DNA of 46,799 nt from Acidimicrobiia bacterium (GCA_036271555.1 DATBAK010000035.1:1-46799); one strand, 5' to 3'. Shown: positions 8,452 to 16,768, counted from the first letter of the stretch. Numbers and translations are program-made. The notes: generated by a model from the sequence alone, not told the origin.

Positions 8452-9753
8452 ATGGTGGGGCGACGGATCACGGTCGGGCTGGTGATTGTGGGGCTCGTCG
8501 GCGCGTGCGCGGCCCAAGCGGACGCGTCGACGAGCAGCCAGTCGGTGGCGGGCGAAGCGACGGGGTCGCATTTCCTGACGTTCACGCCGGAGAACACGCA
8601 CGAGGAGGTCGGCAACTACCACTCGCTCGGCCAGCTCGGCAACGGGTCGTACGACATCACGACGACCGAGGCGACCGTGTGCTCACACGGCGACGCGTCG
8701 CAGTCGCTCACCGGCACCGCGACGCTGCAACGCGACGATGGCGCGCAGCTGCGAGGCACCGTCGTCGGAACCCAGTCGTGCTTCGCCGACGCAGATGGCA
8801 CCTCGGCGGTGACGTTCACGCTCATCCTCACGAGCGGAACGCGTGACCTCGTCGGCGCGCGCGTGCAGTTCACGGGCCGGTTCGGCAACGTCGTCGCCAT
8901 TCCGGACGGCGACCGCGGCGACGAGACGCTGACGATCGCGGGGTCGCTGTCGACCACGAAGCGCCTCGGCTGGTGGACGCTCGGTCAGTCGGGGAGCGTC
9001 TACGCGTTCGGTGGCGCGCCCTACCTCGGCCGCGCGACCACACCGACCGCGCCCGCGACCGCGCTCGCCGCGACACGCGACGGCGGTGGCTACTGGGTCG
9101 TCAACTCGCTCGGTCAGGTGTACGCATTCGGCGACGCGCGTTGGTCCGGCAATGCGGACCGTTCGGGTTGGTCCGCGTCCGAGCGCGCGGTGAGCATCGT
9201 GTCGACCGCCTCGGGAGCCGGGTACTGGTTGTTCACGAACGCCGGTCGCGTCGTGCCGTTCGGTGACGCGCCCAACCTCGGCGAGTTCTTCCCGCTCCCG
9301 CTGAACCGGCCGATCGTCGCCGCGATCGCGACGCCGTCACATCACGGCTACTTGCTCGTCGCCTCCGACGGCGGTGTGTTCGCGTACGGCGACGCGCAGT
9401 TCCGCGGCTCGACCGGCGCGTTGAAGCTCAATCGCCCGATCGTCGCGGCGGCCGCGCCGTGCCCGTGGGCGATCGACGGGTGTCAGAGCCCCGGCGGCGC
9501 GGGCTACTGGCTGATCGCGTCGGACGGCGGCGTGTTCGCGTTCGGTGGCGCGCCGTTCCGGGGCTCGCTCGGCGGCCGCGCGCTCACGGCGCCGATCGTC
9601 GGCGCTTCGACGTACGGGAGCTTCAGTGAGGGCTACGTGCTGACGAGCAGCACCGGCGACGCCTTCGACTTCTCGTCGAACCCGTTCTTCGGTTGGTCCG
9701 ACACGAACGCGCTCACCTCGCCACCGATCGCCGGGATCACGGCGACCGGCTGA
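8452..9753 (+). CDS. Secreted protein with C-terminal GYW-type repeats
   Basis: A 433-residue protein with a signal peptide (MVGRRITVGLVIVGLVGACA) and GAAGGGG before the ATG. Residues about 30-160 form a beta-rich domain of unknown family with two cysteines (TVCSHG, TQSCFAD). Residues 165-430 hold about six of the GYW-(V/L)-DGGVFAFGDA-F-GS repeats that are also in the CAP protein at 3295-4530. It has no enzyme motif. It probably acts outside the cell; a link to the dioxygenase just upstream is suggested only by spacing. Confidence 0.8.
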   Translation: MVGRRITVGLVIVGLVGACAAQADASTSSQSVAGEATGSHFLTFTPENTHEEVGNYHSLGQLGNGSYDITTTEATVCSHGDASQSLTGTATLQRDDGAQLRGTVVGTQSCFADADGTSAVTFTLILTSGTRDLVGARVQFTGRFGNVVAIPDGDRGDETLTIAGSLSTTKRLGWWTLGQSGSVYAFGGAPYLGRATTPTAPATALAATRDGGGYWVVNSLGQVYAFGDARWSGNADRSGWSASERAVSIVSTASGAGYWLFTNAGRVVPFGDAPNLGEFFPLPLNRPIVAAIATPSHHGYLLVASDGGVFAYGDAQFRGSTGALKLNRPIVAAAAPCPWAIDGCQSPGGAGYWLIASDGGVFAFGGAPFRGSLGGRALTAPIVGASTYGSFSEGYVLTSSTGDAFDFSSNPFFGWSDTNALTSPPIAGITATG

Positions 9754-11475
9754 TCATCCCTGCGCGGCCAGGTGCTCGGCCGCGCGCCACGCCAGCGCGA
9801 GGATCGTCAGCACCGGGTTGGCGCCGCCGTTCGTGACGTGCACGCTGCCGTCGGCGACGACGATGCGTTCGGTGCCCCAGACCCTTCCCCACGGATCGGT
9901 CGCGCCGTCACGGGGCGACGCGGCCATGCGCGCAGTGCCGGCCTGGTGCTGACCGCCGGACAGCACCCGCCGTGTGGGTGCCGCGGTCCACGTGTCGCGC
10001 GCGCCGGCCGCGACGAGCCACTCTTGCGCACGCTCGGCGACGAACGCGGCCACGCGCAGATCGGCCTCGTGTTGCTCGCCTTCGAATCGCGCGACGGCGA
10101 CGCCGTACTGGTCGGTCACGTGATCCGCGAGTCGGACGCGTGCGGCGCGCGTCGGGATCTCCTGCACCGGTCCCATCACGTGGCCGGTGCGCAGGTAGCC
10201 CTCGGTCATCGCGGCGCGGACCGAGTCGTCGTCGCGCGCGATGTTCGGAGGCAGGGCCCATACGAGATGCAGCGCGGGCAGCTTCACGAACTCGTTCGCG
10301 AGCAGTCCGCCACCGACGATGCCGTCGTTGCCGTGCGAGAAGTCGCGCGTCGCGATCGCCGGCCCCGGACCGAGCCCGTCGATCACGACGTCGTCGAACC
10401 GTCCGTACGCGCCCGCGTAGGTGTGGCCCTGCAGGCAGTGGCCGACCCAGTCGTTGCCGAGCCCGCTCACGAGCAGCAGACGCGCGCTCTCGACCGCGCC
10501 ACCCGCGAGCACGACGCGCCCACCGCGTACAACTCGCTCGCCGTTTGCCGCGCGCAACGTCACGTTGCCGTCGTCGTCGACGCGCACGGCCTGCGTCTCG
10601 CCGATCAACGTCGCACCCGCCGCGATCGCGCGCGCGAGCACCGTGGTCGCCGTGCCGTTCTTCGCGTCGACCGGACACGCGAAGCCGACGCAGAAGCCGC
10701 AGCGCACGCACGCGGCGCGGCCGCCGAACGGGATCGAGTTCGCGAGCAACGGAACCGGCGCGGTCGACCAGCCCAGCTCGCGCGCGGCGGCGTCGAGCCG
10801 GCGCGCCTCGGGCGAAGGTGAGAACGGGGGCATCGGGTAGCCGCGAGTACGTGGGGCTTCGAGCCGGTGACCGGTCGCGCCGGCCACGCCGAGCTCCCAT
10901 TCGACCCGGTCGTAATAGGGCGCGAGGTCGTCGTAGGTGATGGGCCAGTCGGCGAGCGCGGATCCTTCGGGTACGCCGTAGCGCGTCGCCATGCGGAAGT
11001 CGTCGGGCAGGAAGCGCCACGCCTGCGCGCCGAACACGCGCGTTCCACCGCCCGCGGTGATCGCGTTGTGGTGGTAGCCGTCGTCGGTCGGCCCGAGCGC
11101 GACCTCGACGCCCGCGTCGTCGACAGTCGCGCGCGGATGGCCGGTCGGACTCACGCCGTCGCCGCGCGCGGGGAAGCGGTGGTTGCGCAGATGGTCGCGA
11201 GGTACGTCGTCGCGATCGAGCCAGCGACCGCGCTCGACGACGAGCACCGATGCACCCGCCTCCGCGAGCACACACGCGCTCACGCCCCCGCCGGCGCCAC
11301 TGCCGACGACGATCACGTCGTATCGCGCGCGCAGGTCGCGCAGATGAATGTTCGGTGGCGCGGCGATGTGCGGCGGCGGATCAGGCACGCCGAGCGGGAA
11401 CGGCTCGTAGCCGATCTCGCTCCATGCGCCCGACTCGGGATCCGCGTAGAACGCGACGAGATCGCGAGCGTTCAC
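9754..11475 (-). CDS. GMC-family FAD oxidoreductase with Cys cluster
   Basis: A 573-residue glucose-methanol-choline oxidoreductase. FAD motif GSGAGGG at 58-64, E-R after the second strand, AGGGTRVFGAQAWR (GMC-type substrate/FAD segment), and the C-terminal SGGQHQAGTARM with GGANPVLTI that supply the catalytic His/Asn pair. Residues 256-267 hold C-x2-C-x2-C-x4-C-P, as in long-chain alcohol oxidase-like members. It oxidises an alcohol; the substrate is unknown. The GTG start has no clear ribosome binding site. Its stop directly abuts the stop of the convergent repeat protein. Confidence 0.88.
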   Translation of the reverse strand: MNARDLVAFYADPESGAWSEIGYEPFPLGVPDPPPHIAAPPNIHLRDLRARYDVIVVGSGAGGGVSACVLAEAGASVLVVERGRWLDRDDVPRDHLRNHRFPARGDGVSPTGHPRATVDDAGVEVALGPTDDGYHHNAITAGGGTRVFGAQAWRFLPDDFRMATRYGVPEGSALADWPITYDDLAPYYDRVEWELGVAGATGHRLEAPRTRGYPMPPFSPSPEARRLDAAARELGWSTAPVPLLANSIPFGGRAACVRCGFCVGFACPVDAKNGTATTVLARAIAAGATLIGETQAVRVDDDGNVTLRAANGERVVRGGRVVLAGGAVESARLLLVSGLGNDWVGHCLQGHTYAGAYGRFDDVVIDGLGPGPAIATRDFSHGNDGIVGGGLLANEFVKLPALHLVWALPPNIARDDDSVRAAMTEGYLRTGHVMGPVQEIPTRAARVRLADHVTDQYGVAVARFEGEQHEADLRVAAFVAERAQEWLVAAGARDTWTAAPTRRVLSGGQHQAGTARMAASPRDGATDPWGRVWGTERIVVADGSVHVTNGGANPVLTILALAWRAAEHLAAQG

Positions 11476-11522
11476 CGCGTGGGTGAATCAGGCGAAGTGG
11501 GGAAGCGCCGCAGGGAGAGCCG

Positions 11523-11633
11523 CTAGTAGCTGTTGCGCTTGGCGGCCTTCTTGGCCTGCTTGTCGGCCCGCTTCTCCTTCAGGGACTTGCCGGCCTTCTT
11601 GCCGTCGTTCTTCTGCGGAACCTTGTTCGGCAT
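11523..11633 (-). CDS. Small lysine-rich conserved-looking protein (36 aa)
   Basis: ATG at 11633 preceded by GAGGGAG nine bases upstream; TAG at 11523-11525. The peptide begins MPNKVPQKNDGKKAG and continues KSLKEKRADKQAKKAAKR, ending NSY. About a third of residues are Lys. The strong Shine-Dalgarno, GKSLKEKRA core and lysine AAG codon use support a real gene. It looks nucleic-acid- or ribosome-binding (inference from charge). I recall similar short KSLKEKRA proteins in actinobacteria but cannot verify it here. Confidence 0.72.
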   Translation of the reverse strand: MPNKVPQKNDGKKAGKSLKEKRADKQAKKAAKRNSY

Positions 11634-11713
11634 GACGCGTACTCCCTCGTCCGGCGAGTCGGCCCGGGCAACGTACCGCACGACCGATTCCGGCGCCGTG
11701 CGAATATGACCTC

Positions 11714-12484
11714 GTGACTGCGGAATCCCCTCGCCGCATCGAGCTCGACGGTCCCGCGAACTTCCGGGACCTCGGCGGCTATCCGACGGCGGCCGGCCGG
11801 CTGCGCCGCGGCCGGGTGTTCCGCAGCGACTCGCTCTCGCGGCTGAGTGCCGAGGATGTCCGCCACCTGGTCGAGGTGCTCGGGCTCGTGACCGTCGTCG
11901 ACCTGCGCGCGGGTCACGAGGTCGAGACCTATGGGCACGGCCCGCTCGGGGCGCACGGCGTGGTCGTCCATCATCTGCCGATCGCCGACGAGACGCGCGC
12001 CGAGCACGTCGAGCGTCCGCCCGACGCGCCCGATCCCGCGACGATGACGCTCGACGAGATCTACGTGTTGATGCTCGATCGCTACGCCGACCGGTTCGTG
12101 CGCGTGCTGCGCGCGCTCGCCGACGAGGGCGCGCACCCGATCGTCTTCCACTGCGCGGCCGGTAAGGACCGCACCGGAATCGTCGCCGCGCTGCTGCTGT
12201 CGGTGCTCGGTGTCGACGACGAGGTGATCGCCGCCGACTACGCGCTCACGGCGGAGCACATCGGCGAGCTGCTCGAACGCCACCGCGCGCAGGCCGAGGC
12301 GGCTCGTGCTCCCGTCGAGGTGAGCGATCCCTTCTACGCCGCAGAGATCGACGTGATGCGACGCACACTACGCGAGCTGCGGGAACGCCACGGAGGCGCG
12401 GAGCACTACCTCGAGACACACGGCCTGGAAGCGGACGCGCTCGTGACGCTGCGGCGCGCATTGGTCGAGCCGGCCGCGCGCTGA
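11714..12484 (+). CDS. Tyrosine/dual-specificity protein phosphatase (IphP/PtpB type)
   Basis: A 256-residue protein with the P-loop HCAAGKDRTG (C-x5-R) at about residues 149-158. The N-terminal NFRDLGGYPTAAGRLRRGRVFRSDSL is the hallmark of the bacterial family that includes mycobacterial PtpB and lipid phosphatases. It removes phosphate from phosphotyrosine or phosphoinositide substrates. The GTG start is divergent from the small lysine-rich gene, with 80 bases between; GAATAT lies 6 bases before the start and could be a weak -10 of a leaderless transcript. Confidence 0.9.
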   Translation: MTAESPRRIELDGPANFRDLGGYPTAAGRLRRGRVFRSDSLSRLSAEDVRHLVEVLGLVTVVDLRAGHEVETYGHGPLGAHGVVVHHLPIADETRAEHVERPPDAPDPATMTLDEIYVLMLDRYADRFVRVLRALADEGAHPIVFHCAAGKDRTGIVAALLLSVLGVDDEVIAADYALTAEHIGELLERHRAQAEAARAPVEVSDPFYAAEIDVMRRTLRELRERHGGAEHYLETHGLEADALVTLRRALVEPAAR

Positions 12485-12544
12485 GGGCGCGCCGGAGCGG
12501 GTAGACAGTCGCCGTCCGACCCACTGAGCTCGAGGGGACAGTCG

Positions 12545-13255
12545 ATGGTGCAACAGATCTCGCTCGCGACGGCCGACGGTGACATGCCCACCGCGCTCGC
12601 GACTCCCGACGGCGACGCGCGCGGCGGCGTCGTCGTGGTGCAGGAGGCCTTCGGTGTCACCACGCACATCGAGAGCATCTGCGATCGTCTCGCCGCCGCG
12701 GGCTACACCGCGATCGCGCCCGCGTTCTTCCACCGCTCGGGCTCGCCGGTGCTCGACTACGGCGACTTCGAGCAGGTGCGCCCGGCGATGATGTCGCTCA
12801 CCGCCGGCGGCATCGAGACCGACCTCGACGCCGCGTTCGCGGAGCTGAGCTCGCGAGGCTTCTCCGATTCGGCGACGGGCATCGTCGGCTTCTGCATGGG
12901 CGGGTCGGTGACGCTGTTCGCGGCGACGCAGTGGACGCTGGGCGCGGCCGTCACCTTCTACGGCGGCGGGCTCGCGGAGGGCCGCTTCGGCTTCCCGTCG
13001 GGGCTCGACATCGCGCCCGGACTCCAGACGCCGTGGCTCGGCCTCTACGGCGATCTCGACCAGGGCATTCCGATCGACGAGGTCGAGGCGCTCCGGCGGG
13101 TCGTCGCCGAGGCGCCCGTCGACGCCGAGGTCGTGCGCTATCCGGACGCGGGTCACGGCTTCAACTGCAACGATCGGCCCGACGCCTATCACGAGCCGTC
13201 GGCGAAGGACGCGTGGCAGCGCACGCTCGACTGGTTCGGCGCGCATCTCGCGTAG
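12545..13255 (+). CDS. Dienelactone hydrolase family protein
   Basis: A 236-residue alpha/beta hydrolase. The nucleophile is Cys in VGFCMGGS, the acid Asp lies in LYGDLDQGIP, and the His in DAGHGFNC. GAGGGGA precedes the ATG. Classical members open the lactone ring of dienelactone in chloroaromatic breakdown, but many actinobacterial copies have other, unknown substrates. A second, more distant family member lies at 23794-24597. Confidence 0.88.
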   Translation: MVQQISLATADGDMPTALATPDGDARGGVVVVQEAFGVTTHIESICDRLAAAGYTAIAPAFFHRSGSPVLDYGDFEQVRPAMMSLTAGGIETDLDAAFAELSSRGFSDSATGIVGFCMGGSVTLFAATQWTLGAAVTFYGGGLAEGRFGFPSGLDIAPGLQTPWLGLYGDLDQGIPIDEVEALRRVVAEAPVDAEVVRYPDAGHGFNCNDRPDAYHEPSAKDAWQRTLDWFGAHLA

Positions 13256-13292
13256 CGAGCGCGCGTGAGCCGCCGTGGGTGAAGATGTCGGG

Positions 13293-14180
13293 GTGCTGAG
13301 CGGAGAACGAGTCCTCGTCACGGGCGCGACCGGCCAGGTCGCGCTGCCGATCACCCGAGCGCTGGCGCGCGACAACCAGGTCACCGCGCTCGCGCGGTTC
13401 CGCGATGCGAACGCGCGCGCCGAGCTCGAGGGCGTCGGCGTGCGCTGCCTCGCGGTCGACATCGCGCGTGACGACCTCGCCGCCGTTCCCGACGAGTTCG
13501 ACGTCGTGCTGAACCTCGCGGTCGTGAAGTCGGGCCGGTTCGACCTCGACATCACCGCGAACGCAGAAGCCGCCGGTCTGTTGATGGCGCGCTGCCGGGG
13601 CGCGCGGGCCTTCCTTCATTGCTCGTCGACGGGCGTGTACGCGCCCGCCGGGCATCACAAGCTGCGCGAGGTCGATCCGCTCGGTGACAACCACCGGGCG
13701 ATCATGCCGACCTACAGCATCGCCAAGATCGCGGCGGAGGCCGTCGTGCGCACCGCCGCGCGGCAGTGGGACCTGCCGACGACCATCGCGCGCCTGAACG
13801 TGCCCTACGGCGACAACGGCGGCTGGCCCGCGTTCCACCTCGCGCAGATCCTGAACGGCGACCCGGTCGCGCTGCATCCCGAGCGACCGAACCAGTTCAA
13901 TCCGATCCACGAAGACGATCTCGTCGCGATGATCCCGGCGCTGCTCTCGCGCGCGTCGGTACCCGCGACGATCGTGAACTGGGCGGGCGACGAGACGGTG
14001 TCGATCGAGGAGTGGTGTCAGTACATGGCCGGGCTCGTCGGCAAGGACGCGAGCTTCGTCGTGACCGACCGCACGATCGCGAGCGTCACCACCGACAACA
14101 CGCGCATGCACGAGCTCGTCGGCCCGACCACCGTTCCCTGGCGCGACGGCTTCGCCCGCATGGTGAACGCAAGCACGTAG
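13293..14180 (+). CDS. NAD(P)-dependent epimerase/dehydratase-like protein
   Basis: An extended SDR of about 295 residues. The N-terminal GATGQVA is the NAD(P) motif, and YSIAK near the middle is the YxxxK catalytic pair, with the Ser in CSSTGVY ahead of it. NWAGDE and the C-terminal segment resemble sugar-nucleotide epimerases. The GTG at 13293 (MLSGERVLVTGATG) has GAAGAT 6 bases upstream; a GTG at 13275 would add six residues and is the alternative. It lies 37 bases after the dienelactone hydrolase and may be co-transcribed. Confidence 0.82.
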   Translation: MLSGERVLVTGATGQVALPITRALARDNQVTALARFRDANARAELEGVGVRCLAVDIARDDLAAVPDEFDVVLNLAVVKSGRFDLDITANAEAAGLLMARCRGARAFLHCSSTGVYAPAGHHKLREVDPLGDNHRAIMPTYSIAKIAAEAVVRTAARQWDLPTTIARLNVPYGDNGGWPAFHLAQILNGDPVALHPERPNQFNPIHEDDLVAMIPALLSRASVPATIVNWAGDETVSIEEWCQYMAGLVGKDASFVVTDRTIASVTTDNTRMHELVGPTTVPWRDGFARMVNAST

Positions 14181-14210
14181 CACGCCGCGCGTGCAGTCAC
14201 AGGACGACTC

Positions 14211-14246
14211 GCTCCCACGCGGCCGAAGGCGCGGGCAGAGCGAGCG
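14211..14246 (+). repeat. Dispersed repeat family B, partial copy
   Basis: Starts GCTCCCACGCGGCCGAAGGC; 33 of the first 36 bases match the copy at 39266. It lies between convergent genes. Confidence 0.7.
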
Positions 14247-14291
14247 CAGAAGGACAGCTGTCGAGTCATTGCGCGCCGCAGGCCGGTGGCG

Positions 14292-14885
14292 TCAGTCCTT
14301 GTCGACGGGGTCGATCCGGCCACCGGAGCGCCAGTACTCGCCGTGGTCGCGCGAGAGGAAGCCGTCGTCGACGAGGTAGCGGCGCAGCGCGGCGGTGTCG
14401 GGGTGTACCTGCGCGAGCGAGAGGTTCACCAACGTCTCCGAATAGCGACGCCCCGGTTCGAACCGCTGCGCGAGCCACTCGAGCACGATTCGACGCTTGC
14501 CCCACGAGCTCGGGATCGAAGTGAGCCGGCCGTCGCGCACGAACGCGCGCAGCACCTTCGCCTCGTCGGGCGGCGAGTCGCCGTGCTCCTCGACGCGCGG
14601 CCGGTTCGCGGCGTCGGCACGCGCCGCGAGCGCGAAGGCGCGTTCGAGCAGCACGTGATCGTCGCCGGCGCCGCTCACGACCAGCCCCGCGGTCTCGAGC
14701 CGGTTCAGCGCCCGCACCACTTCGCGCAGCCCGAGCCCACCGGCGTCGGCGATCTCCGGCGTCGTCGACGCGCCGAGCACCATCGCGGCGACGACCTTGC
14801 GGCGGTCGTCGTCGGCGAGCAGACCGATGAGCTCGCTGCCCTCCAGGAGCGGCGGCTCGGGCTCAGCGGGACGGCGACCGGGCAT
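14292..14885 (-). CDS. DUF2087 protein with N-terminal helix-turn-helix
   Basis: A 197-residue protein. Residues about 15-85 form an ArsR-like winged helix (DDDRRKVVAAMVLGAS, LREVVRALNRLETAGLV). The C-terminal 75 residues are a DUF2087 domain (KVLRAFVRDGRLTSIPSSWGKRRIVLEWLAQRFEPGRRYSE, DTAALRRYLVDDGFLSRDHGEYWR). It is probably a DNA-binding regulator; the DUF2087 role is unknown. TAAGTT lies 7 bases before the ATG with no ribosome binding site, so the mRNA is probably leaderless. It is divergent from the deacetylase gene. Confidence 0.85.
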   Translation of the reverse strand: MPGRRPAEPEPPLLEGSELIGLLADDDRRKVVAAMVLGASTTPEIADAGGLGLREVVRALNRLETAGLVVSGAGDDHVLLERAFALAARADAANRPRVEEHGDSPPDEAKVLRAFVRDGRLTSIPSSWGKRRIVLEWLAQRFEPGRRYSETLVNLSLAQVHPDTAALRRYLVDDGFLSRDHGEYWRSGGRIDPVDKD

Positions 14886-14892
14886 GCGGTCG

Positions 14893-14898
14893 AACTTA
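14893..14898 (-). promoter_or_regulatory. -10 element, leaderless DUF2087 gene
   Basis: TAAGTT on the minus strand, 7 bases before the ATG at 14885. Confidence 0.5.
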
Positions 14899-14997
14899 TT
14901 CGCTCGCTCCCTCGCCGGCTCCCTTCCGCCGGCGCCGACTCACGCGCTCGCTGGCGAGCCTCGACGATTGTTCCGGTCTCGCCTCCGGCCGCGTGAC
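14896..14997 (-). repeat. Dispersed repeat family B, full copy
   Basis: The reverse complement matches 39266-39366 over about 100 bases with one-base gaps; CGCTCGCTGGCGAGCCTCGA is identical. It fills most of the divergent promoter region. Confidence 0.75.
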
Positions 14998-15024
14998 CGG
15001 CAACGTACGGCTCGACCGTCCGCG

Positions 15025-15030
15025 TAACCT
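15025..15030 (+). promoter_or_regulatory. -10 element, leaderless deacetylase gene
   Basis: TAACCT followed by 6 bases and the ATG at 15037; no Shine-Dalgarno sequence is possible in between. Confidence 0.55.
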
Positions 15031-15036
15031 CGGCCC

Positions 15037-15759
15037 ATGCTCGACGAGGCGACCGACATCAAGACGATCCTGGTGGTGACGGCCCATCCCGACGACGTCG
15101 ATTTCGGCGCCGCGGGGTCGGTGGCGGCGTGGACCGACAAGGGGATCGATGTCCGCTATTGCATCGTGACCGACGGCGACGCCGGCGGCTTCGACCCCGC
15201 GGTGCCTCGCTCCGAGATCCCGCGCATCCGGCGCGAGGAACAGACGAACGCGGCCAAGACCGTCGGCGTCACCGAGCTGTACTTCCTCGGCTATCCCGAC
15301 GGCCGGCTCCAGCCCACGATCGAGCTGCGGCGCGACATCTCGCGTGTCATCCGCCAGGTGCGCCCGGACCGCATGCTGTGTCCCTCGCCGGAGCGGAACC
15401 TCACGCGCCTCTACGCGAGCCACCCCGATCATCTCGCCGCCGGTGAAGCTTCGATCTGCGCGGTGTATCCGGACGCACGCAATCCGTGGGCGCATCCCGA
15501 GCTGCTGCAGAAGGAAGGGCTCGAGGCGTACACGGTGCCCGAGCTCTGGATCATGGCGTCGAACGATGCCGACTACTTCGTCGACACGACCGCGCAGATC
15601 GAACGCAAGATCGCGGCGCTGCTGTGTCACGAGAGCCAGATGACCGACCCGGATCACATTCCCAAGCTCGTCACCGACTGGGGCGCGGCGGTCGCATCGC
15701 GTGCGGGGCTGCCGGTCGATCGCTACGCCGAAGGTTTCCATCGCATCGACACCGCGTAG
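15037..15759 (+). CDS. PIG-L (LmbE-like) deacetylase
   Basis: A 240-residue zinc-dependent N-deacetylase. AHPDDVDFGAAG near residue 12 gives the Zn-binding His-Asp-Asp and SHPDHLAAGEA gives the third metal His. The family removes acetyl groups from GlcNAc-linked substrates (GlcNAc-PI, mycothiol precursor, lipid-linked sugars) or hydrolyses mycothiol conjugates. Its substrate is not clear. A second family member is at 39367-40152. A GC-rich hairpin followed by TTT lies downstream. Confidence 0.88.
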   Translation: MLDEATDIKTILVVTAHPDDVDFGAAGSVAAWTDKGIDVRYCIVTDGDAGGFDPAVPRSEIPRIRREEQTNAAKTVGVTELYFLGYPDGRLQPTIELRRDISRVIRQVRPDRMLCPSPERNLTRLYASHPDHLAAGEASICAVYPDARNPWAHPELLQKEGLEAYTVPELWIMASNDADYFVDTTAQIERKIAALLCHESQMTDPDHIPKLVTDWGAAVASRAGLPVDRYAEGFHRIDTA

Positions 15760-15784
15760 CGCTCCGGTCACCGACCGTTCATCC

Positions 15785-15807
15785 CGCGCGCCCGAGAGCG
15801 CGCGTTT
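15785..15807 (+). terminator. Rho-independent-like terminator
   Basis: CGCGCGC, a 6-base loop, GCGCGCG and TTT, 26 bases after the deacetylase stop. Confidence 0.6.
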
Positions 15808-15861
15808 CCTGAGAATCACCGGCGTTGTCGGAGCGTTCATCCGGCCTTGACCAAACTCTCA

Positions 15862-15890
15862 GGCAACCATGCGAGCGTCCCGAGCGTCTG
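15862..15890 (+). promoter_or_regulatory. ECF-type promoter of the sigma factor gene
   Basis: GGCAACC (15862-15868), 16 bases, CGTCTG (15885-15890). This matches the known ECF layout (AAC motif at -35, GTC/TCT at -10, spacer 16-17). It suggests autoregulation by the sigma factor and places the coding start downstream of about 15897. Confidence 0.6.
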
Positions 15891-15930
15891 TATCGATGAG
15901 CGACGCAAGGTGGATGGCGTGGGGGAGCGC

Positions 15931-16491
15931 ATGCAGCAATCGAGAGAAGCCGCGTTCGAGGCGTGGGCGAGTGCGCGCGTCGCGTCGCTCCTGCGCTTCG
16001 GTTTCGCGCTGACACACGACGAAGGCGCAGCCGAGGATCTCGTCGAGTCCGCGCTCGTGCGCGCGGCGCTGGCGCACTGCGATCTCACGAACGGCGACGC
16101 CGAGCGCTACGCGCGTCGCATGATGGTCGCCGAGCAGCAACGGGCATGGCGGCGGCCCCGACGTCGGGCGGGGGTGACCGCGGAGTGCACCGACCCCCCG
16201 GCCGCAGCGCCCGCGCCCGACGTCGTCGACCTGTGGGCAGCCGAAGCCGCCGAGCGACGCGAAGCTGCCGACCAACGAGAAACCGTCGAGCAACGCGACG
16301 ACGAGGAGCTCGCGGCGCGCGATCGCGTGTGGCGCGAGCTCGTCGACCTGCCGCCGCGCCAGCGCGCGGTGCTCGTGCTGCGCTGCTACGAGCGGCGCTC
16401 CGCACCCGAGGTCGCGGCGCTGCTCGCGTGCTCGGTCGAACGAGTCGAACGCGAAGCGCGGGACGCGCGCGCGGTGCTCGGATGGCGATGA
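15931..16491 (+). CDS. ECF RNA polymerase sigma factor (SigE-like)
   Basis: A 186-residue sigma-70-family protein. Region 2: FEAWASARVASLLRFGFAL, DEGAAEDLVESALVRA, ERYARRMMVAEQQRAWRR. Region 4: VWRELVDLPPRQRAVLVLRC, SAPEVAALLACSVERVEREARDAR. The linker between them (about residues 80-130) is long and rich in Glu, Arg and Asp (EAAERREAADQRETVEQRDD). The start is uncertain: ATG 15931 has GGGGGAG close by, and GTG 15919 has GGTGG five bases upstream; starts before 15897 would fall inside the promoter. It is coupled by ATGA to a small membrane protein, the usual place for an anti-sigma factor. Confidence 0.82.
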   Translation: MQQSREAAFEAWASARVASLLRFGFALTHDEGAAEDLVESALVRAALAHCDLTNGDAERYARRMMVAEQQRAWRRPRRRAGVTAECTDPPAAAPAPDVVDLWAAEAAERREAADQRETVEQRDDEELAARDRVWRELVDLPPRQRAVLVLRCYERRSAPEVAALLACSVERVEREARDARAVLGWR

Positions 16492-16718
16492 CGGCGGCAC
16501 ACCTCGACGGACCCGACCAGCACGACGGCGGCTTCGAGCAGCGCGTGCGGGCCGCGATCGCCGCGAACGTGGATCTGATGGACGGTCCGCCCCGGGTCGT
16601 CGAGCGGGCGATGTCGGCGACCCGGCACGCCCGGCGGCGACGCCGGCAACGGTGGCGCGTCGCGGTGGTCGTCACGTGTGCCGGCGTGGCGATTGCCGCG
16701 GCCGTCGCCATGGCATAG
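16488..16718 (+). CDS. Small single-pass membrane protein, candidate anti-sigma factor
   Basis: ATG overlaps the sigma-factor stop (ATGA). The 76-residue protein has a soluble N-terminal part with FEQRVRAAIAANVDLMDGPP, an Arg-rich stretch (ATRHARRRRRQRWR) and a C-terminal membrane helix (VAVVVTCAGVAIAAAVAMA). There is no HxxxCxxC zinc motif. The operon position and topology suggest an anti-sigma factor with an unusually short cytoplasmic domain. This is an inference; it is not a family I recognise. Confidence 0.65.
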   Translation: MTAAHLDGPDQHDGGFEQRVRAAIAANVDLMDGPPRVVERAMSATRHARRRRRQRWRVAVVVTCAGVAIAAAVAMA

Positions 16719-16768
16719 CGCCTGCGGGCGTGACTCGGGCCTGGCTGCGCCGAACTGTCGCGCGGCGA

